Shown here piece by piece: positions 1 through 6,513 of a DNA stretch of 9,662 bases. Where the stretch lies: positions 1 through 9,662 of the forward strand of contig JAMOMS010000184.1 of assembly GCA_027067015.1 (NCBI GenBank), given 5' to 3'. The translations under genes were made by a program, and so were the position numbers. The stretch comes from Campylobacterales bacterium. Its GTDB lineage: Bacteria; Campylobacterota; Campylobacteria; Campylobacterales; Hydrogenimonadaceae. The notes beneath the pieces were generated by a model. It did no database searches and was not told where the DNA came from. It saw only the letters and a program-made list of their open reading frames with translations. Numbering within the stretch: the stretch's first letter is position 1; every line of letters begins with the position of its first letter.

Positions 1-602
1 CCCTGCTACTGCTGGGGGACAAACCCACCAGGGAGATCAAGGATATTTTGGACAGGGTGCAGGAGCGCTACCTTGTCAACTTCTCCCTCTTTCAGTCGCT
101 TCCCGACTACTGGGGGCTGGGCCAGACCTTTCCCGTCATGCCGCTGGATCGGCTCAACCAACGCCCCACCCGCTCCGCCAGCCTCTGGGATATCACCTGC
201 GACTCCGACGGCGAGATCGCCTTTAACATCGACAACCCCCTCTACCTGCACGACGTGGACGTGGAGAAGGAGGAGTATTTTCTGGGCTTTTTCAAGGTGG
301 GGGCCTACCAGGAGGTGCTGGGGATGCGCCACAACCTCTTTACCCACCCCACCGAGGCGATCATCGTTTTCGATGAAGCGGGCCATTACCGCGTTGAGCG
401 GATATTGGAAGCGCAGACCGTCATGGATGTGCTTGAAGATATTGACTACGATACCAAAGAGATTGAACGGCTCATTCGCCAGCGTATCGAGGAGGCGGAG
501 GGGATTGACGAAGATGAGAAAAAAGAGATACTCGGTGAACTTTACCTCTACTTAAGTGAAAACGGCTATCTTAGGACCATCAACTTTTCGGAAGGAGCCT
601 AA
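1..602 (+). CDS. speA: Biosynthetic arginine decarboxylase, C-terminal part
   Basis: This is the last 199 codons of a PLP-dependent arginine decarboxylase, read in the frame beginning at base 3; the start lies outside the window. The enzyme converts arginine to agmatine, the first step of polyamine synthesis by the agmatine route. The visible part is the C-terminal beta-barrel side of a fold-III decarboxylase of the SpeA type, whose full length is usually about 610-650 residues. Diagnostic blocks are NFSLFQSLPDYWG, the FPVMPLDRLNQRPTR segment, WDITCDSDGEI (the Cys at bases 198-200 sits in the conserved CDS-D motif that contributes to the active site), and the block running from LYLHDVD through FLGFFKVGAYQEVLG to NLFTHPTE. 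The tail is acidic and helical and ends in NFSEGA. A TTG at base 48 is internal and not a start. The cysE ribosome binding site lies inside the last codons, so the two genes are probably cotranscribed. Confidence 0.95.
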   Translation, partial: LLLLGDKPTREIKDILDRVQERYLVNFSLFQSLPDYWGLGQTFPVMPLDRLNQRPTRSASLWDITCDSDGEIAFNIDNPLYLHDVDVEKEEYFLGFFKVGAYQEVLGMRHNLFTHPTEAIIVFDEAGHYRVERILEAQTVMDVLEDIDYDTKEIERLIRQRIEEAEGIDEDEKKEILGELYLYLSENGYLRTINFSEGA

Positions 603-605
603 GAG

Positions 606-1310
606 GTGCTGTCGGTTTTGAAGATGATCGTCGAGGATTTCCGTTGCGTCTACCGGCGCGACCCGGCGATCCGCTCTCGTTTTGAACTCTTTTTCAACTA
701 TCCGGGGATCTGGGCCATCGCCAACTACCGCGTCGCCCACTGGTTCTATCAAAAAGGGTTCAAACTGCTGGCACGTTTTATTATGGGACTCAACCAGCTC
801 ATCACCCACATCGACATTCACCCGGCGGCCACCATCGGGCGACGGGTCTTTATTGATCACGGCATCGGGGTGGTGATCGGCGAGACCGCCATTGTGGGAG
901 ACGACGTATTGATCTACCAGGGGGTTACCCTTGGAGGCGTCTCCTTGCAAAAGGGCAAACGCCACCCCACCGTGGAGCGGGGCGTGGTGATCGGCGCGGG
1001 GGCCAAGGTACTTGGCAACATCACCATCGGCGCCGACTCCAAAATCGGCGCCAACTCGGTGGTGGTGCGCTCCGTACCCCCCGAATCGACCGCCGTGGGC
1101 ATTCCGGCCAAGGTGGTCACCAAAGGGCGGGACAAAAGCCCCCTTAGCCACAACAAACTGCCCGATATCGACAAAGAGCTCTTTGAGTACCTCATCAAAA
1201 AGGTGGCCATTTTGGAACATATCCTGGCCGACGAGCACAAAGAGCTAATCGATGAAGAGAAGCGCCTGGACGAAATCTACGACGCCTTTATCAAATCGAT
1301 GCGTCAGTAG
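606..1310 (+). CDS. cysE: Serine O-acetyltransferase, short form
   Basis: The 234-residue protein acetylates L-serine with acetyl-CoA to give O-acetylserine, the precursor for cysteine synthesis in the cytoplasm. A short helical N-terminal part (about 1-65) is followed by a left-handed beta-helix of hexapeptide repeats (about 70-172) and a charged helical tail (about 180-234). Catalytic residues align with the E. coli enzyme: the DH pair at 84-85 in FIDHGIGVVIGETA and His120 in KRHPTV, which keeps the 35-residue spacing of E. coli His158 to His193. The loop GVTLGG is also present. It lacks the longer N-terminal domain of the 273-residue E. coli protein, like the short CysE forms of many bacteria. 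The GTG start at 606 is chosen because GAAGGAG (591-597) lies 8 nt upstream; ATG at 624 is the alternative. The gene begins 3 nt after speA. The C-terminus ends SMRQ without the terminal Ile that binds CysK in E. coli. Confidence 0.95.
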   Translation: MLSVLKMIVEDFRCVYRRDPAIRSRFELFFNYPGIWAIANYRVAHWFYQKGFKLLARFIMGLNQLITHIDIHPAATIGRRVFIDHGIGVVIGETAIVGDDVLIYQGVTLGGVSLQKGKRHPTVERGVVIGAGAKVLGNITIGADSKIGANSVVVRSVPPESTAVGIPAKVVTKGRDKSPLSHNKLPDIDKELFEYLIKKVAILEHILADEHKELIDEEKRLDEIYDAFIKSMRQ

Positions 1311-1440
1311 AGCACCCTCTTTCTTAACGCCTCCCGCACCCTTTGCGCGTCTCATCCGGCGCCGCCTGCATAAAACGCTCCACTCGTCCCTCCTTCTTCC
1401 GTAACCTCCCCATCTTAGGCAAAATCAATGAAAAAATGGA

Positions 1441-1446
1441 TAAAAT
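1441..1446 (+). promoter_or_regulatory. Possible -10 element upstream of aspC
   Basis: TAAAAT sits 22 nt before the aspC start in a locally A-rich stretch, within the 157-nt gap after cysE. No good -35 is seen at 16-18 nt, although Campylobacterota housekeeping promoters often lack one. The rest of the gap (1311-1440) is pyrimidine-rich and shows no convincing terminator, RNA gene or ORF. Confidence 0.3.
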
Positions 1447-1467
1447 CCCAGAAAAAAAGGGGCCCTT

Positions 1468-2637
1468 ATGCTCTCTCAACGCATCCAGACACTCTCTGAA
1501 TCTCTTACCATGGCCATCACGGCCCTGGCCCAGCAGTTGCGCGCCGAGGGGCGCGACGTCATGGGCTTTTCCGCCGGGGAGCCCGATTTTGACACCCCCG
1601 AGGTAATCAAACAGGCCGCCATCGAAGCGCTCGAAAAAGGGATGACCCGCTACACCGCCGTCGACGGCACCCCTGAACTCAAAGCGGCCATCTGCGCCAA
1701 ACTCAAACGGGACAACAACCTCGACTACGCCGCCGACCAGGTGATTGCCAGCAACGGCGCCAAGCAGTCGCTTTTCAACCTCTTTCAGGCGGTAATCGAC
1801 CCGGGTGACGAGGTGATTATTCCCGCGCCCTACTGGGTGACCTATCCCGAACTGGTCCGCTACAGCGGCGGCACCCCCGTCACCATTCCCACCGACGACA
1901 GCACCGCTTTCAAAATCACGCCCGAACAGCTCCAATCAGCCATCACGCCCAAAACCAAGATGCTCATTCTCACCTCTCCCTCCAACCCCACGGGCGCAGT
2001 CTACTCCAAAGCGGAGCTGGAGGTGCTGGCCGAAGTACTTAAAGGCACCGACATCCTGGTAGCCAGCGACGAGATGTACGAAAAGCTGGTCTATGACAAT
2101 GTAACCTTCACCGCCGCCGCATCCATCAGCGACGATATGTTTGCGCGCACCGTCACCATCAACGGCCTGAGCAAATCGGTCGCCATGACAGGCTGGCGTT
2201 TTGGCTACTGCGCCAGCGCAAACCGGGAGTTGGTCAAAGCGATGAAAAAGCTCCAGAGCCAAAGCACCTCCAACATCAACGCCATCACCCAGTACGCCGC
2301 CATCCGGGGGCTTGACGGCAGTGCCGACGCCGATATTGAGCGAATGCGCCGGGCTTTCGAGGCGCGCCGGGACGAAGCAGTGGCGCTCTTTAACGCCATC
2401 GAGGGGCTTTCGGTGGTCAAACCCGAAGGGGCCTTCTACCTCTTTGTTAACCACAAAGCCGTCGAAACGGACTCCATGCGCTTTGCCGAAAAACTGCTTG
2501 AGAGCGCGGGCGTGGCGGTGGTGCCGGGCAAAGGCTTCGGTGTTGACGGCTACTTCCGCTTCAGCTTCGCCACCGACATTGAAACCATTCGCCAAGGCAT
2601 CGGCCGGATCGCCGAGTTTGTAGGAAACTACCGCTGA
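1468..2637 (+). CDS. aspC: Aspartate aminotransferase, class I PLP-dependent
   Basis: The 389-residue cytoplasmic enzyme moves amino groups between aspartate/glutamate and 2-oxo acids, linking oxaloacetate to aspartate. It belongs to the class I/II aminotransferases, subgroup I-gamma type as in many bacteria (length about 390). Visible motifs are FSAGEPDFDTP near 34-44, the SNGAKQSLFNL cofactor region (95-105), SPSNPTGAVY with Asn173, Asp201 and Tyr204 in SDEMYE, and the PLP Schiff-base lysine Lys236 in SKSVAMTGWRFGY. Arg364 in FRFSFA is the expected substrate-carboxylate arginine. The ATG start has AAGGGG (1457-1462) 5 nt upstream. Exact substrate preference among aspartate, aromatic acids and prephenate cannot be fixed from sequence; in this family some members also transaminate prephenate. 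It is followed 2 nt later by a small membrane-protein gene. Confidence 0.92.
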   Translation: MLSQRIQTLSESLTMAITALAQQLRAEGRDVMGFSAGEPDFDTPEVIKQAAIEALEKGMTRYTAVDGTPELKAAICAKLKRDNNLDYAADQVIASNGAKQSLFNLFQAVIDPGDEVIIPAPYWVTYPELVRYSGGTPVTIPTDDSTAFKITPEQLQSAITPKTKMLILTSPSNPTGAVYSKAELEVLAEVLKGTDILVASDEMYEKLVYDNVTFTAAASISDDMFARTVTINGLSKSVAMTGWRFGYCASANRELVKAMKKLQSQSTSNINAITQYAAIRGLDGSADADIERMRRAFEARRDEAVALFNAIEGLSVVKPEGAFYLFVNHKAVETDSMRFAEKLLESAGVAVVPGKGFGVDGYFRFSFATDIETIRQGIGRIAEFVGNYR

Positions 2638-2639
2638 AG

Positions 2640-2795
2640 ATGCAGGCATTTTTGATCTTTCTGGCGGGGGCGCTTTTGCTGGGAGTGATAGGCTATTTCT
2701 ACCCCACCAAATCCAAACGCACCCCCCTCAACGACCGCGACCTGCGCCAGGGCGATAGCGCGACATGGATCAAAAAAACGACCGGCAAACAGTAG
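2640..2795 (+). CDS. Small single-pass membrane protein, unknown function
   Basis: This 51-codon ORF starts with ATG two bases after the aspC stop and ends with TAG at 2793-2795. The translation begins MQAFLIFLAGALLLGVIGYF, a clear hydrophobic segment (residues 3-21), followed by a basic, polar tail with YPTKSKRTPLNDRD and ending IKKTTGKQ. The positive-inside rule favours the tail in the cytoplasm. I do not recognise the family. Support for it being real comes from the tight spacing to aspC, the sensible membrane-plus-basic-tail composition and the lack of any other feature here. The ribosome binding site is weak (AGGA about 15 nt upstream, or GAAG abutting the start), so translational coupling to aspC is likely. 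The next gene starts 22 nt downstream and may share the transcript. Confidence 0.65.
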   Translation: MQAFLIFLAGALLLGVIGYFYPTKSKRTPLNDRDLRQGDSATWIKKTTGKQ

Positions 2796-2799
2796 ACCA

Positions 2800-2814
2800 T
2801 ACCCTAACGGGGTA
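2800..2814 (+). repeat. Small hairpin covering the ribosome binding site of the next gene
   Basis: TACCC (2800-2804) and GGGTA (2810-2814) are perfect inverted repeats around a 5-nt loop. The GGGG at 2809-2812, which is the best Shine-Dalgarno match for the GTG at 2818, lies mostly in the 3' arm. The stem is short, so this could be chance. Confidence 0.35.
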
Positions 2815-2817
2815 ACA

Positions 2818-3735
2818 GTGAAACGGGGGTACCGTCTCATGGGGAAAAAGGGGCTTTTTCTTTTACTTCTGCTTGACCGGCTTTTGGCCGATCCTTTTGT
2901 TACGGACAGCTTCTCTCCCCTCTCTGACGAAGCGGTGCGCAACCCGGCCACCCTGGTCTTTTCCTACGCCCCCCACGAATCCCCCACCCTTTACCAAAAA
3001 ATCTGGCGCGATTTTTTGCGATATCTGGCCAAGGTCACGGGCAAAAAGGTGATCTATTTTCCCTACCAGACCGCCACGGCCCAACTGGAAGCCATGAAAT
3101 ACGGACGGCTTCACGTCAGCGGTTTTTCCACCGGCATCACCTCCAGGGCGGTCAAAGAGGCCGGGTTTCACCCCTTCGCCGTCATGGCCGACGCCAAAGG
3201 GCGCTGGGGGTATACCATGCGCCTTATTACCTATCCGCACAGCCGCATCCGTAGCGTGGAAGATATACGGGGCAAAACCCTTCTGCTGACCGCCCCCAGC
3301 TCCAATTCGGGTTGCCGGCTTCCTCTCTATCTTTTACATCATCGCTACGGTATGCGGGAGGGCCGGGACTTCTTTACCCGCTACTCCGGCAGTCACGGCA
3401 AATCGATCCGCCAAATCGCCTCTCGCAAGGCGAGCGTGGCCGCCGTGGCCGGGTCGGTTTTGCACCGTATGATCGCCCGGGGAGAGATCAACCCTTCGCA
3501 GATTGTCACCCTCTACCGCTCCCGCCGCTTTCCCACCACCGCCTACGGCTACCGCAAAGACCTTGACCCCGTACTGATTCAAAAGATTGAGAAGGCCTTT
3601 TTGACCTTTCCCTGGCAAATCAACGGCCGCCCCAGTTCCCTGCAAAAAGCTTTTGACAACAAGGCACGCTTCGTGCCCATTGATTACCAAAAAGATTGGG
3701 CACCGGTCAGGGCCCTTCAGGAAGCGGGTAGATAG
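2818..3735 (+). CDS. PhnD-type periplasmic substrate-binding protein (phosphate/phosphite/phosphonate family)
   Basis: The 305-residue protein belongs to the PhnD-like binding-protein family, whose members bind oxyanions or related solutes in the periplasm for an ABC transporter or a sensor. Matching features are LVFSYAPHESPTLYQKIW (about 46-63), FLRYLAKVTGKKVIY (66-80), the HVSGFSTG block (99-106), the APSSNSG ligand-loop motif (159-165), YSGSHGKSI (189-197), and the DLDPVLIQKIEKAF segment near 248-261. The N-terminus has Arg/Lys, then GLFLLLLL, then DRLLADPF, a signal-peptide-like stretch broken by Asp-Arg; there is no lipobox cysteine. The start is GTG at 2818 (GGGG 5 nt upstream) or ATG at 2839, which would give the more usual short KK-plus-hydrophobic leader. 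No ATPase or permease gene is next to it. Its last 19 bp overlap the 3' end of the opposing histidine-kinase gene. The ligand is not predictable. Confidence 0.82.
   Translation: MKRGYRLMGKKGLFLLLLLDRLLADPFVTDSFSPLSDEAVRNPATLVFSYAPHESPTLYQKIWRDFLRYLAKVTGKKVIYFPYQTATAQLEAMKYGRLHVSGFSTGITSRAVKEAGFHPFAVMADAKGRWGYTMRLITYPHSRIRSVEDIRGKTLLLTAPSSNSGCRLPLYLLHHRYGMREGRDFFTRYSGSHGKSIRQIASRKASVAAVAGSVLHRMIARGEINPSQIVTLYRSRRFPTTAYGYRKDLDPVLIQKIEKAFLTFPWQINGRPSSLQKAFDNKARFVPIDYQKDWAPVRALQEAGR
3663..3677 (-). terminator. Candidate hairpin terminator for the kinase transcript
   Basis: Read on the - strand this is a 6-bp stem GGCACG/CGTGCC with an AAG triloop, about 40 nt past the kinase stop codon, followed by TTGTTGTC. 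The T-tract is poor, so termination would be weak at best. It lies inside the coding region of the opposing binding-protein gene. Confidence 0.3.
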
Positions 3736-5489
3736 ATACGAAAACGCGCGCCGCCCGGTATATTTTGGGCCGCAATTTTGCCTTTGAGATGCTTTTCGAC
3801 AATCATTTTGCTCATATACAGCCCCAATCCCGTGGAACCCTTGGTAGAGTAGTAGGCCTCAAACACCCTCTCCTGCATACCCTCCGGCAAACCGATACCG
3901 CTATCTTCTATATCAATCACCGCGCCCTCACCCCTTTTTTGGAGGCGAATCTCCAGCCTGCCCCCCTCTTCCATCGCGTCTACCGCGTTTTTGACAAGAT
4001 TGATAAGCACCTGCATCAACTCATTGCCGTAGAGCCTGAGTGTTACCGGCTGAAGCGTCAAAGAGACCCGAATAGAGCGTTTTTGGAGTATCTCATCCAA
4101 AAAATGTAGCGACTTGCGGATCAGCTGGGCCAGCTCAACCTCTTTGGCCTCGCTTTTGGGTTGATAAAAGTGACGAAAATTGTCGATCGTCTCAGACATA
4201 TACTCAATGCTCTCTTCCATTTTGGCGTAGTGGCTATCCAGGGCTGTCGGGTCATCTTTATCATGCCCGAAACGAAGCCTGGCCACAATGGAGGCGATCT
4301 TGTTAATAGGCTGGCGCCACTGGTGGGCGATCATGGGCAGGAGTTCTCCCAGCAGGGCCTGCCTTGACTGCCAAATCAGTTTCTCATGGCTCTCTTTCAG
4401 CTGACGTTCATAGCGCTTGAGCAGAGCGTTCATCACCCACGAAAGCCAAAGGGACAATCCCAGTGAAACCAGCCACGAAAGGAGCAACAATAAAAGATTG
4501 GTCTTGGCGTCCGCTTCGCCTTTGGCTTCAATCTCTTTCGCTTTTTGGGCTATCTCAGCGCGCACGGCCGTCAGGCGTTCTACCGCCGTCAGATACCAGT
4601 CATATGGCGCAATATAAACCGTATAGGCGAGTGTATTAGGGGTTTGAAAAAAACCCTCCACCCGATAATCAAGGGAGGGTTTTTCTACGGAATAAGGGCG
4701 CATAATATAGCGGTTTTTGGAATTGGTTATAAAAAAATAGCCGTTTTCAAAACGGGCGTTGTCGCGGATATAGGCCAAAATCTCCTCCCGCACAAAGCGC
4801 TTCATGTATCGCAGGTACTCTCCCGCCCCGATATAGAGGTTCAAACACCCCACCTTCTTGACATAGGAGATTTTGTAGTACATCTGTTTGGGTGGCCGGT
4901 TGGGCAGGTACCAGTAATAATCCACAAACCCCTCGCCCCGTTTCCGAATTACCCGCTCAAACTCCCGTACAATCGGTTTTCCGTTAAGATCACGAATGTC
5001 GCGGATATTGGTCCCCATCATCCGTTCATCCGGATGAAGCAGGACATTGCCCCGCATATCAATCATAAACAGATACCCAAGATCCTTCTCAAAACGGATC
5101 TTTCTGAAAGCTTCAACCAGCAGTGTTTCGCGGGCTTTTGCCGACATACCGGCCCCATAGCGGCACAGGTTGTCGGCCACCGCCGCGACCAGCCGGACAA
5201 TCCGTTTGGCGTCTTTTTTGATCTTCTGACTGCCCCTATTGTCGTAATAGCGCACAAATCGGGCCAGACTCTCCACCTTCTCTTTTAAAAGGTTCTTCTC
5301 AATCTCCATGCGGGTCCACTCATACCGCCTAAGATCCCGAATCTGCTCCTGTTTGCCGAGATAGAGAAGAAAAAGGTGCGAGAGGCCGCCGTACAGCAGG
5401 AGCGAAAGCAGGGGAAAAATGACCACCAGCAGTGTCAGATAGCGCCCGGAAACCCGTTTTTTGAATAGATGCTCAAACCGACCCGACAT
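3717..5489 (-). CDS. Cache-domain sensor histidine kinase
   Basis: The 590-residue membrane kinase senses an extracytoplasmic signal and phosphorylates its partner regulator. The order is a first membrane helix (about 17-44); a periplasmic region (about 45-328) with a Cache-like unit marked by GYLFMIDMRGNVLLHPDE (138-155) and YYKISYVKKVGCLNLYIGAG, and a second shorter Cache-like unit marked by NGYFFITNSKNRYIMRPY; a second membrane helix (about 331-353); a coiled linker; and the HisKA box with phosphoacceptor His389 in AHQWRQPINKI. The ATPase domain has the N box around Asn501 (NLVKNAVDAMEEGG), G1 box DSGIGL (529-534), an F-box-like FEAYYSTK and G2 GSTGLGLYM. All catalytic boxes are intact. 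The ATG overlaps the end of the response-regulator gene by 17 bp, so translation is probably coupled. The 3' end overlaps the PhnD-like gene. Ligand unknown; the Cache family binds small metabolites. Confidence 0.93.
   Translation of the reverse strand: MSGRFEHLFKKRVSGRYLTLLVVIFPLLSLLLYGGLSHLFLLYLGKQEQIRDLRRYEWTRMEIEKNLLKEKVESLARFVRYYDNRGSQKIKKDAKRIVRLVAAVADNLCRYGAGMSAKARETLLVEAFRKIRFEKDLGYLFMIDMRGNVLLHPDERMMGTNIRDIRDLNGKPIVREFERVIRKRGEGFVDYYWYLPNRPPKQMYYKISYVKKVGCLNLYIGAGEYLRYMKRFVREEILAYIRDNARFENGYFFITNSKNRYIMRPYSVEKPSLDYRVEGFFQTPNTLAYTVYIAPYDWYLTAVERLTAVRAEIAQKAKEIEAKGEADAKTNLLLLLLSWLVSLGLSLWLSWVMNALLKRYERQLKESHEKLIWQSRQALLGELLPMIAHQWRQPINKIASIVARLRFGHDKDDPTALDSHYAKMEESIEYMSETIDNFRHFYQPKSEAKEVELAQLIRKSLHFLDEILQKRSIRVSLTLQPVTLRLYGNELMQVLINLVKNAVDAMEEGGRLEIRLQKRGEGAVIDIEDSGIGLPEGMQERVFEAYYSTKGSTGLGLYMSKMIVEKHLKGKIAAQNIPGGARFRIYLPAS
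4649..4684. repeat. Perfect 11-bp inverted repeat inside the kinase gene
   Basis: AAAAACCCTCC (4649-4659) and GGAGGGTTTTT (4674-4684) are perfectly complementary around a 14-nt loop. On the kinase (-) strand the stem is followed by seven T residues in total, and on the + strand by five, so it resembles a bidirectional intrinsic terminator embedded in the codons for about residues 269-280 of the kinase. Confidence 0.5.
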
Positions 5490-6135
5490 AATACCCCACG
5501 CCGCTACGGTTTTTCAAAAAACCGGGCGGCAGTTTTTTGCGAAGGTGCTTAATAAAAGAGCGGACGGCGTTTTCTGTCGGCACCTCATCCTCCCAAAGCG
5601 CGTAGAGGTTGTCGTAATCGACAATCCGGCGGTGGTATAGCATGGCCAGGAAACGGCACTCCTTCCTGGTCAGCTCCTGCGCCGTCGAGCCGTAGTGCAC
5701 TTTCCCGGCCGCCTCGTCCAGCGCAACCCCTTCTCCCAGCTCCAGCCAACCGGGAGAAAAATCGGCGTTGAGACACTCCAACAATTCATAGAGTTTGCGG
5801 GTGGTAAGGGGTTTGACAATATATTTATCCAGTCCCAACTCTACCGACTCCAGCAGATAGTCGGTACGGGTATAGGCCGAAATGACGACTATGGGAAGCT
5901 CTTTACTCTCTTTGCGGATCTTTTTAATCAGCCCTATGCCGTTCATGCCCGGCAGTTCAATATCGACCAACAAAGCGTCAACAGGCTCCTCTTTATAGAT
6001 CCGCCAACCCTCTTCGGCTGAAACAGCCGTATGGATTTTGGCAAAAAACTCTTTTAAAAGCGAAGCGATATTGTTCAATACATCCGGCTCATCCTCAACA
6101 AAAAGGAGGCGTTTATCGCGCAAATAGTCATACAT
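5473..6135 (-). CDS. OmpR/PhoB-family response regulator
   Basis: The 220-residue cytoplasmic transcription factor is the probable partner of the Cache kinase that follows it. The receiver domain (about 8-122) has the acidic pair Glu14-Asp15, the phosphoacceptor Asp58 in LLVDIELPGMNG, Ser86 in VVISAYTR and Lys108 in YIVKPL. The C-terminal winged helix (about 130-220) has LTRKECRFLAMLYHRR, the recognition-helix region ENAVRSFIKHLRKKL and the wing KNRSGVGYYV, as in OmpR-type proteins. Its end overlaps the kinase start by 17 bp, so the two form one operon. The ATG at 6135 has no visible Shine-Dalgarno; instead an extended -10 sits 7 nt upstream, suggesting a leaderless or nearly leaderless transcript. 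The regulated genes are not evident; I see no clear tandem direct repeats upstream of it or of the neighbouring PhnD-like gene. Confidence 0.93.
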   Translation of the reverse strand: MYDYLRDKRLLFVEDEPDVLNNIASLLKEFFAKIHTAVSAEEGWRIYKEEPVDALLVDIELPGMNGIGLIKKIRKESKELPIVVISAYTRTDYLLESVELGLDKYIVKPLTTRKLYELLECLNADFSPGWLELGEGVALDEAAGKVHYGSTAQELTRKECRFLAMLYHRRIVDYDNLYALWEDEVPTENAVRSFIKHLRKKLPPGFLKNRSGVGYYVGSV

Positions 6136-6142
6136 AAAAGTA

Positions 6143-6151
6143 ATTATAGCA
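6143..6151 (-). promoter_or_regulatory. Extended -10 promoter of the two-component operon
   Basis: On the - strand the sequence TGC-TATAAT (6151 down to 6143) is a perfect extended -10. Upstream is T-rich, with no clear -35, the usual style of Campylobacterota sigma-70 promoters. The predicted transcript start falls at about 6136, next to the response-regulator ATG at 6135. Confidence 0.65.
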
Positions 6152-6168
6152 TCTAAAGAAAGGGAAAG

Positions 6169-6198
6169 AAAAAAAGGGAGGGGCCGGCGAAAGCCGGC
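6169..6198 (-). terminator. Intrinsic terminator of rpsO
   Basis: On the - strand, 6 nt after the rpsO stop codon, GCCGGC-TTTC-GCCGGC (6198-6183) forms a strong all-GC 6-bp stem with a 4-nt loop. A short CCCTCCC spacer and seven T residues (6175-6169) follow. It separates rpsO from the two-component operon promoter just downstream. Confidence 0.75.
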
Positions 6199-6204
6199 GA
6201 AAGA

Positions 6205-6477
6205 TTATTTGTCTCGCAGTCCCAAAGCGGTAATAAGCTGGGTATAGCGGTCGTAATCTTTATTTTTAAGATAGCGAAGCAGACGTTTGCGCTGACCGAC
6301 CAGTTTCAAAAGCCCCAGGCGGGAAGAGTGATCTTTCTTGTTCTCTTTGAGGTGTTCGGTAAGGTACTTGATGCGCTCGGTAAGCAGTGCGATCTGTACT
6401 TCGGGAGAACCGGTGTCGTTGTCACCGCGTCCAAACTCTTTGATAATTTCGGATTTTCTTGCCGAATCCAAAGCCAT
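6205..6477 (-). CDS. rpsO: 30S ribosomal protein S15
   Basis: The 90-residue protein binds 16S rRNA in the central domain and starts assembly of the small-subunit platform. Recognisable parts are the opening [29 protein letters not shown] (about 20-36), the [22 protein letters not shown] core (about 42-63), which contains the conserved His-x-His-Ser/Asp-Arg-type rRNA contact region, and the end [18 protein letters not shown]. Length matches the family (88-90). An in-frame upstream ATG at 6552 would add 25 unrelated residues; the start at 6477 is chosen because AGGAGG (6484-6489) lies 6 nt upstream. It has its own promoter, a structured leader and a terminator, so it is probably monocistronic. 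It is divergent from the Rrf2-flhA unit. Confidence 0.97.
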   Translation of the reverse strand: MALDSARKSEIIKEFGRGDNDTGSPEVQIALLTERIKYLTEHLKENKKDHSSRLGLLKLVGQRKRLLRYLKNKDYDRYTQLITALGLRDK

Positions 6478-6513
6478 TGCTGACCTCCTGATTGGTGTAT
6501 TGATGCTCTTTTG

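Noticed and set aside
552..1238. Long open frame on the - strand opposite cysE
   Set aside because: It mirrors the codon structure of cysE, which has all catalytic residues; the translation has no recognisable domain.
1311..1467. Possible small RNA or terminator in the cysE-aspC gap
   Set aside because: Pyrimidine-rich with one short CGGCGCCG palindrome but no stem followed by a T-tract and no ORF of its own.
1324..2649. Two long - strand open frames opposite aspC and its upstream gap
   Set aside because: Shadows of a GC-rich gene; glycine- and valine-rich translations without domain signatures or ribosome binding sites.
4545..5288. 247-codon open frame on the + strand inside the kinase gene
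   Set aside because: Antisense to a kinase with intact Cache and catalytic motifs; no start signal and no protein-like pattern.
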